Shown here: positions 35,426 through 44,137 of the stretch, piece by piece
How the letters are laid out: each line of letters starts with the position of its first letter
Position numbering within the stretch: position 1 is the stretch's first letter
DNA from: Pseudomonas sp. p1(2021b)
Lineage (GTDB): Bacteria; Pseudomonadota; Gammaproteobacteria; Pseudomonadales; Pseudomonadaceae
Assembly (NCBI RefSeq): GCF_020151015.1
Contig: NZ_CP083746.1
Location: 507,001-571,000 of the forward strand
DNA length: 64,000 bases
Direction: 5' to 3'
Made by a program: the position numbers and the translations under genes
Notes under the pieces: model-generated
Seen by the model: only the letters and a program-made list of their open reading frames with translations
The model's database searches: none
Told to the model about the DNA's origin: nothing

Positions 35426-36775
35426 ATGCACATTCACATTCTCGGTATCTGCGGCACTTTCATGGGGTCTCTGGCAGTGCTGGCCAAGGAGCTGGGCCAT
35501 CGGGTCACCGGTTCCGACGCCAATGTCTATCCACCCATGAGCACCCAGCTGGAGGCCCAGGGCATCCAGCTGACCCAGGGTTATGACCCGGCCCAATTGG
35601 AGCCGGCGCCCGATCTGGTGGTGATCGGCAACGCCATGTCCCGGGGCAACCCGGCGGTGGAGTACGTGCTGAACAAGGGCCTGCCCTATGTCTCCGGCCC
35701 ACAGTGGCTGGCGGACCACGTGTTGCAGGGGCGCTGGGTACTGGCCGTCGCCGGAACCCACGGCAAGACCACTACCAGCAGCATGTTGGCCTGGGTCCTG
35801 GAGCACGCAGGCATGAGCCCGGGCTTCCTGATTGGCGGCGTGCCACAGAACTTCTCCGTGTCGGCTCGCCTGGGCGGTACGCCGTTCTTCGTGGTCGAGG
35901 CCGACGAATACGACAGTGCCTTCTTCGACAAACGCTCCAAGTTCGTCCACTACCACCCACGCACGGCGATTCTCAACAACCTCGAGTTCGATCATGCGGA
36001 CATCTTCCCCGACCTGGCCTCCATCGAGCGGCAGTTCCATCACCTGGTGCGAACCATCCCCAGCGAAGGCCTGGTCATCCACCCCACCACCGAACAGGCC
36101 CTGGAGCGGGTGATCGGCATGGGGTGCTGGACACCGGTGCAGACCACCGGCGAAGGCGGCCAGTGGCAGGCCCGGTTGCTCAGCGCCGATGGCTCGCACT
36201 TCGAAGTGCTGTTCGACGGTGCGGTACAGGGCGTGGTCGAATGGGCGCTGACTGGCCAGCACAACGTGGCCAATGCCCTGGCAACCCTGGCGGCAGCTCG
36301 CCATGTGGGCGTGGCTCCGGCCATGGCCATCGAGGGCCTGAGCGCGTTCAAGAGCGTCAAGCGGCGCATGGAAAAAGTGGCCGAAGTCCAGGGCGTCACC
36401 ATTTATGACGACTTCGCCCACCACCCGACGGCCATTGCCACCACCCTCGATGGCCTGCGCAAGCGTGTCGGCGAGGCGCCGGTCATCGCTGTCATCGAAC
36501 CGCGTTCCAACTCCATGAAACTTGGCGCCCACCGCGATGGCTTGCCAGACAGCGTCGACGATGCCGACCAGGTGATCTGGTACGCACCGGCCAACCTTGG
36601 CTGGGACTTGGCGGCCACGGCGGCGCAATGCAAGGTACCGGCCGTGGTGGCCGACAGCCTCGAAGCGATCATCGAGCGGGTCAAGGGCCAGGCCCGCCCA
36701 GGCACCCATGTGGTGATCATGAGCAATGGCGGCTTTGGCGGCCTGCACGGCAAGCTGGCCGAGGCCTTGAAGTGA
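35426..36775 (+). CDS. mpl: UDP-MurNAc:L-alanyl-gamma-D-glutamyl-meso-diaminopimelate ligase
   Basis: This 449-residue Mur-family ligase attaches recycled murein tripeptide directly to UDP-MurNAc. Motifs: [20 protein letters not shown] at the N-terminus, ATP loop [53 protein letters not shown] and [10 protein letters not shown]. The ATG at 35426 gives the canonical MHIHILGI start. Its stop overlaps the ubiX start. Functionally it links to ldcA, whose product trims recycled tetrapeptides. Confidence 0.96.
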   Translation: MHIHILGICGTFMGSLAVLAKELGHRVTGSDANVYPPMSTQLEAQGIQLTQGYDPAQLEPAPDLVVIGNAMSRGNPAVEYVLNKGLPYVSGPQWLADHVLQGRWVLAVAGTHGKTTTSSMLAWVLEHAGMSPGFLIGGVPQNFSVSARLGGTPFFVVEADEYDSAFFDKRSKFVHYHPRTAILNNLEFDHADIFPDLASIERQFHHLVRTIPSEGLVIHPTTEQALERVIGMGCWTPVQTTGEGGQWQARLLSADGSHFEVLFDGAVQGVVEWALTGQHNVANALATLAAARHVGVAPAMAIEGLSAFKSVKRRMEKVAEVQGVTIYDDFAHHPTAIATTLDGLRKRVGEAPVIAVIEPRSNSMKLGAHRDGLPDSVDDADQVIWYAPANLGWDLAATAAQCKVPAVVADSLEAIIERVKGQARPGTHVVIMSNGGFGGLHGKLAEALK

Positions 36776-37401
36776 GCGGGCCGGAGCGCATTACCCTGGC
36801 CATGACCGGCGCCTCCGGGGCGCAGTATGGCCTGCGCCTGCTCGACTGCCTGGTGCGTGAGGACCGCGAAGTGCATTTCCTCATCTCCAAGGCGGCGCAA
36901 CTGGTGATGGCCACCGAGACCGACGTGGTGCTGCCGGCCAAGCCCCTGGCGATGCAGGCATTCCTGACCGAATACACCGGTGCCGCCGACGGGCAGATCC
37001 GCGTGTATGGCAAGGAAGACTGGATGGCGCCGGTAGCCTCGGGTTCCGGCGCGCCCGCGGCCATGGTGGTGGTGCCCTGTTCCACTGGCACCTTGTCGGC
37101 CATTGCCACTGGGGCGTGCAACAACCTGATCGAACGTGCCGCGGATGTGGTCTTGAAGGAACGACGCCAGTTGATCCTAGTGCCGCGCGAGGCGCCGCTG
37201 TCGACCATTCACCTGGAGAACATGCTCAAGCTGTCGCAGATGGGCGCTGTGATCCTGCCAGCGGCGCCGGGGTTCTATCACCAGCCGCAGACCATCGACG
37301 ACCTCGTCGATTTCGTGGTGGCGCGTATCCTCAACCTGCTGAGCATCCCGCAGGACATGTTGCCGCGCTGGGGTGAGCATCACTTTGGGGGCGACGATTG
37401 A
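36772..37401 (+). CDS. ubiX: Flavin prenyltransferase UbiX
   Basis: This 209-residue enzyme makes the prenylated FMN cofactor needed by the UbiD decarboxylase in ubiquinone synthesis. Family segments: [60 protein letters not shown], and [20 protein letters not shown]. It starts at a GTG that overlaps the mpl stop (GTGA). Its stop overlaps a TTG start of the next gene, so all three may be coupled. Confidence 0.95.
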   Translation: MSGPERITLAMTGASGAQYGLRLLDCLVREDREVHFLISKAAQLVMATETDVVLPAKPLAMQAFLTEYTGAADGQIRVYGKEDWMAPVASGSGAPAAMVVVPCSTGTLSAIATGACNNLIERAADVVLKERRQLILVPREAPLSTIHLENMLKLSQMGAVILPAAPGFYHQPQTIDDLVDFVVARILNLLSIPQDMLPRWGEHHFGGDD

Positions 37402-37685
37402 GGTGTTCGCTGGCGGGACTGTTGGTGCTGGCCCTGCTCGGTGGCTGCGCGACCGTGCGAACGCTGGATGCCAATAAGCCGGGCGCGCCGGTGGTGTATG
37501 CCGGGACGCGGCTGGACCTGTATGCGATGAACGGGGGATGCTGCCCCGAGGATCGTTTCGGGGCCAAGGCGCCGGCGTATCCTGGGCTCGACCTGCCGGG
37601 CAGCGCGTTGCTCGATACGTTGTTGTTGCCGTTGTCGTTGTTGACGGCCTTGGGGGTTGGGTTTCAGGCTACCGGCGGGCTATGA
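37398..37685 (+). CDS. YceK/YidQ-family lipoprotein
   Basis: This 95-residue lipoprotein has the signal [17 protein letters not shown], where Cys17 is the lipidated residue. It continues with [14 protein letters not shown] and a C-terminal hydrophobic segment ([20 protein letters not shown]), the pattern of the YceK/DUF1375 family. The function is unknown. The start is a TTG overlapping the ubiX stop; no ATG gives the signal peptide, so this unusual start is likely. Confidence 0.8.
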   Translation: MRCSLAGLLVLALLGGCATVRTLDANKPGAPVVYAGTRLDLYAMNGGCCPEDRFGAKAPAYPGLDLPGSALLDTLLLPLSLLTALGVGFQATGGL

Positions 37686-37690
37686 AGCCC

Positions 37691-37738
37691 TGGGGCTGCC
37701 TTGCAGCCCTTTCGCGGCACAAGGCCGTTCCTACAGGT
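37691..37738. repeat. REP element
   Basis: GGGGCTGCCTTGCAGCCC then TTTCGCGGCACAAGGCCG and TTCCTACAGG form one REP unit in the convergent gap after the YceK-type gene. Confidence 0.85.
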
Positions 37739-37781
37739 GCAGGCGGTCTTCTGTAATTAAATGGACTCGCCCTCGCCAGCT

Positions 37782-38426
37782 CTATTTCTTGCCCAGCTTG
37801 CGCAGCTCGTCGGATTCGACGATCCGCACCCCATCCTCCTCCTCCAGCGCCAGGCGCCACAGCGCCCGGGCCAGGGTGCAAGCCTCGATGCCCCGGTACT
37901 TGCCAGGTATCAAGCGGGAGAACGGTGCCGCCAGACGCTCACCCATCCGCGGCTCCAGGCGTTCGCCGAGCAGCAGCGAAGGCCGGACGATGGTCAGCTG
38001 CGGCCAGTCCTGGGCCTTGAGCGCTTCTTCCATTTCACCCTTGACCCGGTTGTAGAAGATCGACGACTTGGGGTCGGCCCCCAGGGCGCTGACCACCAGC
38101 AAGTGGCGGGCGCCCATTTCCCGGGCGCGCTTGCTGAACGCCACGACCATGTCCAGGTCGACGGCGCGGAAGGCGGTTTCCGACCCTGCCTGCTTGAGTG
38201 TGGTGCCCAGGCAGCAGAAGGCGATATCGACGCGGCCGGCCAGTTGCGGGAGAAACACGGCCGGGTCGCCCACGGGGTTTTCCAGGTGCGGATGCTCGGC
38301 CAGGGGCCGGCGGGTAGGGGCCAGCACCCGGCTGATGGTGGGTTCGTTGAGCAGCCGGTCGAGCAGGTGTTCACCCGTCAGGCCTGTTGCTCCGGCAAGT
38401 AATACATGCTGAGGCGTCAAGTACAT
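37782..38426 (-). CDS. NAD(P)-binding oxidoreductase, HTATIP2/YbjT-like atypical SDR
   Basis: This 214-residue protein has an N-terminal Rossmann motif [19 protein letters not shown] (GxTGxxG), [40 protein letters not shown] (Ser and Tyr-x3-Lys-like features with YNRVKGEME), and [12 protein letters not shown]. It belongs to the atypical SDR group related to TIP30/HTATIP2. The substrate and physiological role are not known. It is 26 bases downstream of the MORN/C13 gene on the same strand and probably co-transcribed. Confidence 0.85.
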   Translation of the reverse strand: MYLTPQHVLLAGATGLTGEHLLDRLLNEPTISRVLAPTRRPLAEHPHLENPVGDPAVFLPQLAGRVDIAFCCLGTTLKQAGSETAFRAVDLDMVVAFSKRAREMGARHLLVVSALGADPKSSIFYNRVKGEMEEALKAQDWPQLTIVRPSLLLGERLEPRMGERLAAPFSRLIPGKYRGIEACTLARALWRLALEEEDGVRIVESDELRKLGKK

Positions 38427-38452
38427 GATGTCTCTCCCTTGTTACACACAGC

Positions 38453-40186
38453 TTAGTGGGTGGCAGGTGATTTTTCCTGTTCATCCACCGATGGCTGGGC
38501 TTCATTGCGCAAGGCTTCCTCGGCCTGCTGCCGGCGCAGGCGCTGCCAGTGCGCAAGCACCGACGGTGGCGCCCAGAGCTGCGGCTCGGAGGCTTCGAAG
38601 CCTTCTCTCCTTTCTCGTTCGGCAACACTGGCGCGAGCCAGTTCGAACGCTTGTTTCAGGTCGTCGGTCTGGTTCAGGGCCTCGGCGAACAGGGCGTCGC
38701 CGAAGTAGGTGAAGTCAGCTTCTTCCGAGCAGCCGAAGGACACCCGGTCTGGGCGGGCCGCGGTCATGATCAGGGTGCGTTCGTCCTTGAGCGGGCTGAT
38801 GTAGCCACCGGAATAGCAGGCCGAAATGACAATGACCTTGTCACGGTCCTTGAGCGGGGCCAGGGCGCTGGCCAGCTCGTCCGCGGCGAGGTCGGCCAGT
38901 TGCAGGCGCGGCTGGTCGAGTACCAGGTGGTGGTCCTGGCTGCCATGGCTGGTGAGGTAGATGAACACCAGGTCCTCGGGGCCGCTGCGCTCGGCCAGGG
39001 TGCGGGCGGCGCGGGTGAGGTTCTCGCGGGTGGCCATGGGGCGATCGGCCATGTGGTCGCGATGATTGACCAGGGTTACCTGGCCATGGGCGCCGAAGCG
39101 GACCTTGAGCATGTTGCTGACATAGTCGGCCTCGCGCAGGAATACGCTTTGCTGGCCATCACCTGCCACCACCAGGCTGTACAACTCGATGGGCGCCTGG
39201 CTGGGCGGCACCGCCGCCAATGCCTTGTCCAGCAGCCGGCCCTGGTTGAGCAGGGCCAGGTCAAGCGGGTCGGGAAGCAGGCGGCCCTTGGCATCGCGCA
39301 CACGTACGCCATTGACCCAATGCCCCTTGGTCACCTTGCCGTTGGGCTGTATCAGCCGGCCTTCGCCGTGGTAGGCATCGTTCTCGAAGGCTCCGATGTA
39401 CTGGCTGCCATCGGCCAGCTGCAGACGGCCCTGGCCATGGAAGCGCCATTCGCGGAAACCGCCCCGGTAGCGGCTGCCGTCGCTGCCGAGCATTTCGCCT
39501 TGGCCGTCCAGGGAGCCATCCTTGAAATCGCCGATCCATACATCGCCTTCGGCATTTTCGTAGCGGCCTCGACCTTCCAGGCGATTGTCCTTGAACTCGC
39601 CGATGTACTGCTCGCCGTCGACGCTGTCGTAGGTGCCGCTGCCTTGCAGTTGGCCGTCGATGAAGCGGCCGCTGAACTGGTTGCCGTTGGCATCGCTGCG
39701 CACACCGGCGCCGTTGGGCTTGCCCTTGGCGAACAGGCCTTGGTAGCGGCTGCCGTCGGCCAGTTCGAGCTCACCAGCGCCTTCGTACAGGTCGTCCTTG
39801 AACTGGCCGCGGTAGGTCTGGTCGTTCTGCTTGAGGGTACCTTCGCCGTCGCGCCGGCCATGCTTGAAAGTGCCGGCATAGTGGCTGCCTGGGGTGGTCA
39901 GCTCGCCCAGGCCGTGGAACAGGCCCTCGGCGAACTGGCCGCGATAGACCTCGCCGTTGCTACCATGCCACTCGCCCTGGCCATGCCATTGGCCGTTCTG
40001 GAAGGTGCCGGCATACCAGCTGCCGTTGGGGTAGTCGATGCGCCCCTCGCCCTGCAGCAGGCCATCCACCACCTCGCCCCGGTAGCGTCCGCCGTCAGGC
40101 AGGCGGGCGTCCGGTGGTGACAAGGGTTCGCCTTCGCCGCAGGCAGCGAGCAACAGGGTCAGGGTCAGGGGCAGCAGGGCACGCAT
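38453..40186 (-). CDS. MORN-repeat lipoprotein with a C13 (legumain/caspase-like) peptidase domain
   Basis: The product is 577 residues. A lipoprotein signal (MRALLPLTLTLLLAAC, Cys16) is followed by about twelve MORN repeats (residues 32-295; units such as GSWYAGTFQNGQWHGQGEW and GEVYRGQFAEGLFHGLGEL), the last degenerate. From about residue 334 comes a clan CD peptidase fold with catalytic His414 (IYLTSHGSQDH) and Cys457 (VIVISACYSGGY). The family is Peptidase_C13. Its position in the envelope and its substrate are unknown. MORN repeats in other proteins bind lipids or make scaffolds. Downstream is the SDR gene; upstream and co-oriented is MaoC. Confidence 0.9.
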   Translation of the reverse strand: MRALLPLTLTLLLAACGEGEPLSPPDARLPDGGRYRGEVVDGLLQGEGRIDYPNGSWYAGTFQNGQWHGQGEWHGSNGEVYRGQFAEGLFHGLGELTTPGSHYAGTFKHGRRDGEGTLKQNDQTYRGQFKDDLYEGAGELELADGSRYQGLFAKGKPNGAGVRSDANGNQFSGRFIDGQLQGSGTYDSVDGEQYIGEFKDNRLEGRGRYENAEGDVWIGDFKDGSLDGQGEMLGSDGSRYRGGFREWRFHGQGRLQLADGSQYIGAFENDAYHGEGRLIQPNGKVTKGHWVNGVRVRDAKGRLLPDPLDLALLNQGRLLDKALAAVPPSQAPIELYSLVVAGDGQQSVFLREADYVSNMLKVRFGAHGQVTLVNHRDHMADRPMATRENLTRAARTLAERSGPEDLVFIYLTSHGSQDHHLVLDQPRLQLADLAADELASALAPLKDRDKVIVISACYSGGYISPLKDERTLIMTAARPDRVSFGCSEEADFTYFGDALFAEALNQTDDLKQAFELARASVAERERREGFEASEPQLWAPPSVLAHWQRLRRQQAEEALRNEAQPSVDEQEKSPATH

Positions 40187-40262
40187 GGCAGGTTCCGGGC
40201 AAACGATGCGTCGAGTATGCCGCAGAAGCGTAAGCGGAGACAGCCGGGTAGGCTGCGCTGGT

Positions 40263-40718
40263 TCAGACGAGACACAGTGAAAGGGGTTCGGCGATGTAGG
40301 CGGGTTTCTCCTCGCCTTCGATCTCCAGGGTGGCGGTGACCTTGAGCAGCCATTGCCCCGGCTTCTTCTCGGTGGCTTCGGCCAGCTCCACGCTCAGCCG
40401 CACCCGGCTGTCGACCTTCACCGGCTGGATGAAGCGCACGCTGTCCAGCCCATAGTTGAGCGCCATCTTCAGGCCTTCGGGCAATACGAGGATGTCCTCC
40501 ATCAGCTTGGGAATCAGCGATAGCGTGAGGAAGCCATGGGCTATGGTGCTGCCGAACGGCGTCTTTGCCGCTTTCTCGGGGTCCACGTGGATGAACTGGA
40601 AATCCCCGGTGGCTTCGGCGAACTGGTTGATGCGCAGCTGGTCGATCTTCAGCCATTCGGATCGCCCCAATGGTTTGCCGACATAATGCGGTAACGCGCT
40701 CACAGGTACATAGGGCAT
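40263..40718 (-). CDS. MaoC-family (R)-specific enoyl-CoA hydratase
   Basis: This 151-residue hot-dog-fold protein has the hydratase-2 motif: FAEATGDFQFIHVDPEKAAK followed by TPFGSTIAHGFLTLSLIPKL, with the catalytic Asp and His. These enzymes hydrate enoyl-CoA to (R)-3-hydroxyacyl-CoA, feeding fatty-acid or polyhydroxyalkanoate metabolism; some are NodN-like with unclear substrates. The ATG at 40718 gives MPYVPVSALPHYVGKPLG, the usual start. Confidence 0.9.
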   Translation of the reverse strand: MPYVPVSALPHYVGKPLGRSEWLKIDQLRINQFAEATGDFQFIHVDPEKAAKTPFGSTIAHGFLTLSLIPKLMEDILVLPEGLKMALNYGLDSVRFIQPVKVDSRVRLSVELAEATEKKPGQWLLKVTATLEIEGEEKPAYIAEPLSLCLV

Positions 40719-40830
40719 CAGGACTCTCCAGGTTGTCTTGCGCGTCGGTAGGCTGGATCTGGTACGAAAGTGCAAGATCAGCACGCTATGGCAATACAGT
40801 CAAGTTGTCATCTTTTCGCCGCAAATCGCC

Positions 40831-40860
40831 TTATAGACGCCCCGGAGCCGTGCTTATAAT
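40831..40860 (+). promoter_or_regulatory. Candidate sigma-70 promoter of the cidA/lrgB pair
   Basis: A perfect -10 TATAAT (40855-40860) has TTATAG 18 bases upstream (40831-40836) as a weak -35. The start codon is about 26 bases downstream, after GGAGGAG. Confidence 0.5.
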
Positions 40861-40886
40861 GGCCGCACTGCCCGGAGGAGATCCTT

Positions 40887-41249
40887 ATGCTGTTGCGTGG
40901 TTTGACCTGGCTGGTGCTGTTTCAGCTGCTGGGTACGGCGATCAATCACCTGTTCCTGCCCATCCTGCCTGGGCCGATCATCGGCCTGCTCTTGCTGCTG
41001 GTGACGCTGATGATCCGGGGCGAGGTCGGCAAGCCCTTGAACGAGGCGTCCAGCAGCCTGCTGCGCTACCTGCCGCTGTTGCTGGTGCCGCCAGCGGTGG
41101 GGGTGATGGTCTACGCCAAGGATATCGCCGCCGATTTCTGGGCCATCGCCGGTGCGCTGCTGATCTCGTGCCTGGTGACCCTGGTCTTCGTCGGTGTGCT
41201 GATGCAAAAGCTCATCCACCGCCAGGGCAAGCGCAAGGAGCAGGCATGA
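40887..41249 (+). CDS. CidA/LrgA-family holin-like protein
   Basis: This 120-residue protein has four membrane segments (LTWLVLFQLLGTAINHLFL, PILPGPIIGLLLLLVTLMIR, LLRYLPLLLVPPAVGVMVYA, FWAIAGALLISCLVTLVFVG) and a basic C-terminus (HRQGKRKEQA). The family influences murein hydrolase activity and programmed lysis, and some members transport small acids. Its stop overlaps the start of the LrgB-type gene (ATGA). CidA and LrgA cannot be told apart from sequence alone. Confidence 0.9.
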   Translation: MLLRGLTWLVLFQLLGTAINHLFLPILPGPIIGLLLLLVTLMIRGEVGKPLNEASSSLLRYLPLLLVPPAVGVMVYAKDIAADFWAIAGALLISCLVTLVFVGVLMQKLIHRQGKRKEQA

Positions 41250-41962
41250 TATTCGACTGGCAAGGCGCGCTGGACGCCGTCATCCACCACCCCCTGTTCG
41301 GCATCGGCATTACCCTGGGTGCCTACCAACTGGTGCTGGCCGCCTACGAGAAGACCCGCTGGATCTTCCTGCAGCCGGTGCTGGTGTCGATGTTGCTGGT
41401 CATCGGTGTGCTGGTGACCTGCGGCATCGATTATGTCGAATACCGCAGGAGCACGGAAATCATGGCCACTCTCCTGGGCCCCGCCACCGTGGCCCTGGCC
41501 GTGCCGCTGTACCTGAACCTGCGGCGTATCCGCCAGCTGTTCTGGCCGACATTTACTACGCTGGTAATCGGAGGCCTGTTCGCCACCTTGGCGTGTTTGT
41601 TGCTGGGTTGGTGGTTCGGTGCCGAGCACATGATCCTGATGACCATGGCGCCGAAGTCGGTGACTTCGCCCATCGCCATGCTGGTGGCCGAGCAAATCGG
41701 CGGCGTGGCGGCGTTGGCGGCGGTGTTCGTGTTGATCACCGGGGTGATCGGCGCGATCTTCGGCCCGGCGTTGCTGACCCGCTTTGGTGTGCACAGCCCC
41801 GAGGCCCGTGGCATGTCCCTGGGCGTGACCGCTCATGCGGTGGGCACTTCGGTGGCCTTGCAGGAAAGTGACGAATGCGGCGCCTTCGCCGCGCTGGCAA
41901 TGAGCCTGATGGGTGTGGCCACGGCGGTGTTCCTGCCGCTGGCGGTCAGCCTGGTGGCTTGA
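41246..41962 (+). CDS. lrgB: LrgB/CidB-family membrane protein
   Basis: This 238-residue integral membrane protein has six or seven hydrophobic segments and the family signatures LGPATVALAVPLY, MAPKSVTSPIAMLVAEQIGG and GVTAHAVGTSVALQES. It is encoded with and presumably acts with the CidA/LrgA-type holin upstream. It is 9 bases before the LON-domain gene, which may belong to the same transcript. Confidence 0.92.
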   Translation: MIFDWQGALDAVIHHPLFGIGITLGAYQLVLAAYEKTRWIFLQPVLVSMLLVIGVLVTCGIDYVEYRRSTEIMATLLGPATVALAVPLYLNLRRIRQLFWPTFTTLVIGGLFATLACLLLGWWFGAEHMILMTMAPKSVTSPIAMLVAEQIGGVAALAAVFVLITGVIGAIFGPALLTRFGVHSPEARGMSLGVTAHAVGTSVALQESDECGAFAALAMSLMGVATAVFLPLAVSLVA

Positions 41963-41971
41963 GGAGAAACG

Positions 41972-42562
41972 ATGACGCTACCGCTGTTTCCCCTGGATAC
42001 CGTGCTGTTTCCCGGTTGCCTGCTCGACCTGCAGATCTTCGAGGCGCGCTACCTGGACATGATCGGCCGTTGCATGAAGCAGGGCGGCGGGTTCGGCGTG
42101 GTGTGCATCCTCGAAGGCGAACAGGTCGGCAAGGCGCCGCCGGTGGTCGCCTCGGTCGGCTGCGAGGCGCTGATCCGTGACTTCGTGCAGCAGGATAACG
42201 GCCTGCTCGGTATCCGTGTCGAGGGCGTGCGGCGTTTTCGCGTGGAACAGACCGAAGTGCAGAAGGACCAGCTGATGGTCGGTGAGGTGCAGTGGCTGCC
42301 GGAGCTGGCGGACAGTGCCCTGTCCGAGCGGGACGATGACCTGCTGGCCTTGCTCCAGGCCCTTGGCGAGCACCCCATGGTGGCAGCACTGGACATGCCA
42401 CGCGCGGTGGATGGCTGCCAGTCCCTGGCCAACCAGCTGGGCTACCTCTTGCCGTTCATGGAAGAGGACAAGCTCGACCTGCTGGCAATCGACTCACCAC
42501 AGCTGCGGCTCGAGGCGATCCAGGACCTGCTGGAGCGAATCCAGGGCGAGTTGTTCGCCTGA
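41972..42562 (+). CDS. LON N-terminal (substrate-binding) domain protein
   Basis: This 196-residue protein consists only of the Lon N-terminal domain: LPLFPLDTVLFPGCLLDLQI, FEARYLDMIGRCMKQGGGFG and YLLPFMEEDKLDLLAI, ending in a helical bundle. It has no ATPase or protease domain. Stand-alone LON-domain proteins are widespread in bacteria with unknown function; substrate recognition or adaptor activity is possible but unproven. RBS GAGGAG precedes the ATG. Confidence 0.9.
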   Translation: MTLPLFPLDTVLFPGCLLDLQIFEARYLDMIGRCMKQGGGFGVVCILEGEQVGKAPPVVASVGCEALIRDFVQQDNGLLGIRVEGVRRFRVEQTEVQKDQLMVGEVQWLPELADSALSERDDDLLALLQALGEHPMVAALDMPRAVDGCQSLANQLGYLLPFMEEDKLDLLAIDSPQLRLEAIQDLLERIQGELFA

Positions 42563-42642
42563 TCGGGCGGGTGCTGTGGGAGATCACCCAGCCCTTTGGG
42601 CTGCGCTGTCGCGCAGAGAACAAGTGTCTAGCGCCGCCTTCT

Positions 42643-42743
42643 TCTGTAGGAGCGGGCTTGTCCCGCGATTGGGCCGGCCCAGCCGCCGCGGCTGTATGGC
42701 AAGGGCTTCGCCCTTGATCGCGGGACAAGCCCGCTCCTACAGG
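42643..42743. repeat. Composite REP pair with a core shared with 21456-21550
   Basis: Opposed REP units (GTAGGAGCGGGCTTGTCCCG and CGGGACAAGCCCGCTCCTAC) flank a centre containing GGCTGTATGGCAAGGGCTTC and GCCCTTGATCG. The same centre occurs reversed in the 21.5-kb element. Confidence 0.9.
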
Positions 42744-42778
42744 CCTTGTCAGATCAATGAGTTATGCGTTGTTCTATG

Positions 42779-42811
42779 AGAGCCGGCTTGCCGGCGATAG
42801 GGCCGGTGCGC
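42779..42811. repeat. REP element of the 'ccggcttgccggcgat' type
   Basis: AGAGCCGGCTTGCCGGCGAT followed by AGGGCCGG is a single unit of the same type as the 337-410 repeat. It lies just beyond the stop of the convergent DedA-PAP2 gene. Confidence 0.8.
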
Positions 42812-42817
42812 CATTCA

Positions 42818-44134
42818 TCAGTACTGATAGCGCAGCAGCGCCTGGGGCAGAGCATACAAGGCAAAGAACGCCAGCAGCGCCACGCACGCCGGCAGCACCA
42901 GCCACCACACCCGCAACGGCAGGGCATCGAGCGGTGTGCGATATTGCGCCAGCGTCAGGCTGACGGCACACACGCAGCAGGCCAGCAGGGCGCCGGCCAT
43001 GATGTCCGTCGGCCAATGGGCACCGAGGTAGACCCGCGACAGCGCGATCGCCAGGGCCGGCAAGCACCCCAGCATTACCCAGGTCAGACGCATGCGTGGC
43101 GGCTGGCCCCGCCCGGCCAGCACGGCCAGCACCAAGAAGAACGCGAAGGATGCCGAGCTGTGGCCGCTAGGCATGCTGTAGCTGGTCAGCGGGTCGGTCA
43201 GCACCTCCGGGCGGGCGCGGGCGAACAGCCATTTCAAGGTGCCGTTGGCGAGCGCCGTGCCCATCAGGGCGCCGCCGGCGAACAGCGCGTGGCGCCATTG
43301 CCTGGCCAGCAGCAGAAGGCCTGTGAGCAGGGCGCCGAGGCATAGCTGGGTGCGGAAATCGCCCAAACGGGTGATCACCACCACCAGGCCATCGATGGCC
43401 TCGCTGCGATGCTCCTGGACCAGCGTCATCACGCCCTGGTCGAATTCATGCAGGTACGGCCAGCCGATGAACACCGCCGCCAGGGCCAGGAAGCTCAGGC
43501 CCGCGATCAGGCGGGTACCGTGGCGTTGGTCGCGAATGCTGCTGTGCAGGCTCAAGCCGATCAACACGGCCAGGGTGCCCGCGATGATGCCGGCATCGAG
43601 CCAGAAACCGTCCGGCAGCGGCAGGCGCATGGCTGCGCCCGTCGCCCAGCCGGGCAGCAGGTAGGCCACCGACCAGCCGGCGCCGGCCACCAGGCTCACC
43701 GCGATGAAGCGCGGCAAGGGCATGTCGAACATGCCCGCCACCATGGGCAGCATCGGCCGCAGCGGGCCGATGAAGCGGCCCACCAGCAAGCTGGCGATGC
43801 CGTAGCGGTGGAAATAGGCCTCGGCGCTGGCGATCCACTCCGGGTGATGGCGCAGCAGGGGCAGGCGCCGGATGTTCTGGTGGAACTTCTTGCCCAGGCC
43901 GTAGGAGATGGCATCGCCCAGCAGGCCTCCGGCAAATCCCAGCAGCAAGGTCTCGCCGAGGCTGAAGGCTCCGCTGCCGGCCAGCACGGCCACGGCGAAC
44001 AACAGGACGGTGCCCGGCACGACGATGCCGGCGATGGCCAGGCATTCCACGCAGGCCACCAGGAAAATTGCCAGGCCAAGCCACTGCGGGTTGGCGCTGA
44101 GCCAGCCGGTCAGGCTGTCGAGCCATTGGCCCAT
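42818..44134 (-). CDS. DedA-PAP2 fusion membrane protein
   Basis: The product is 438 residues. The N-terminal half is a DedA domain (VECLAIAGIVVPGTVLLFAV, GDAISYGLGKKFHQNIRRLP, GRFIGPLRPMLPMVAGMFDM). The C-terminal half is a PAP2-type lipid phosphatase with all three motifs: KWLFARARP, SYSMPSGHSSASF and SRVYLGAHWPTDIMAG. About 11 membrane segments are predicted. A single protein combining DedA lipid flipping with PAP2 dephosphorylation would suit undecaprenyl or phosphatidyl lipid recycling. The function is inferred from the domains only. Confidence 0.92.
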   Translation of the reverse strand: MGQWLDSLTGWLSANPQWLGLAIFLVACVECLAIAGIVVPGTVLLFAVAVLAGSGAFSLGETLLLGFAGGLLGDAISYGLGKKFHQNIRRLPLLRHHPEWIASAEAYFHRYGIASLLVGRFIGPLRPMLPMVAGMFDMPLPRFIAVSLVAGAGWSVAYLLPGWATGAAMRLPLPDGFWLDAGIIAGTLAVLIGLSLHSSIRDQRHGTRLIAGLSFLALAAVFIGWPYLHEFDQGVMTLVQEHRSEAIDGLVVVITRLGDFRTQLCLGALLTGLLLLARQWRHALFAGGALMGTALANGTLKWLFARARPEVLTDPLTSYSMPSGHSSASFAFFLVLAVLAGRGQPPRMRLTWVMLGCLPALAIALSRVYLGAHWPTDIMAGALLACCVCAVSLTLAQYRTPLDALPLRVWWLVLPACVALLAFFALYALPQALLRYQY

Positions 44135-44137
44135 GAG

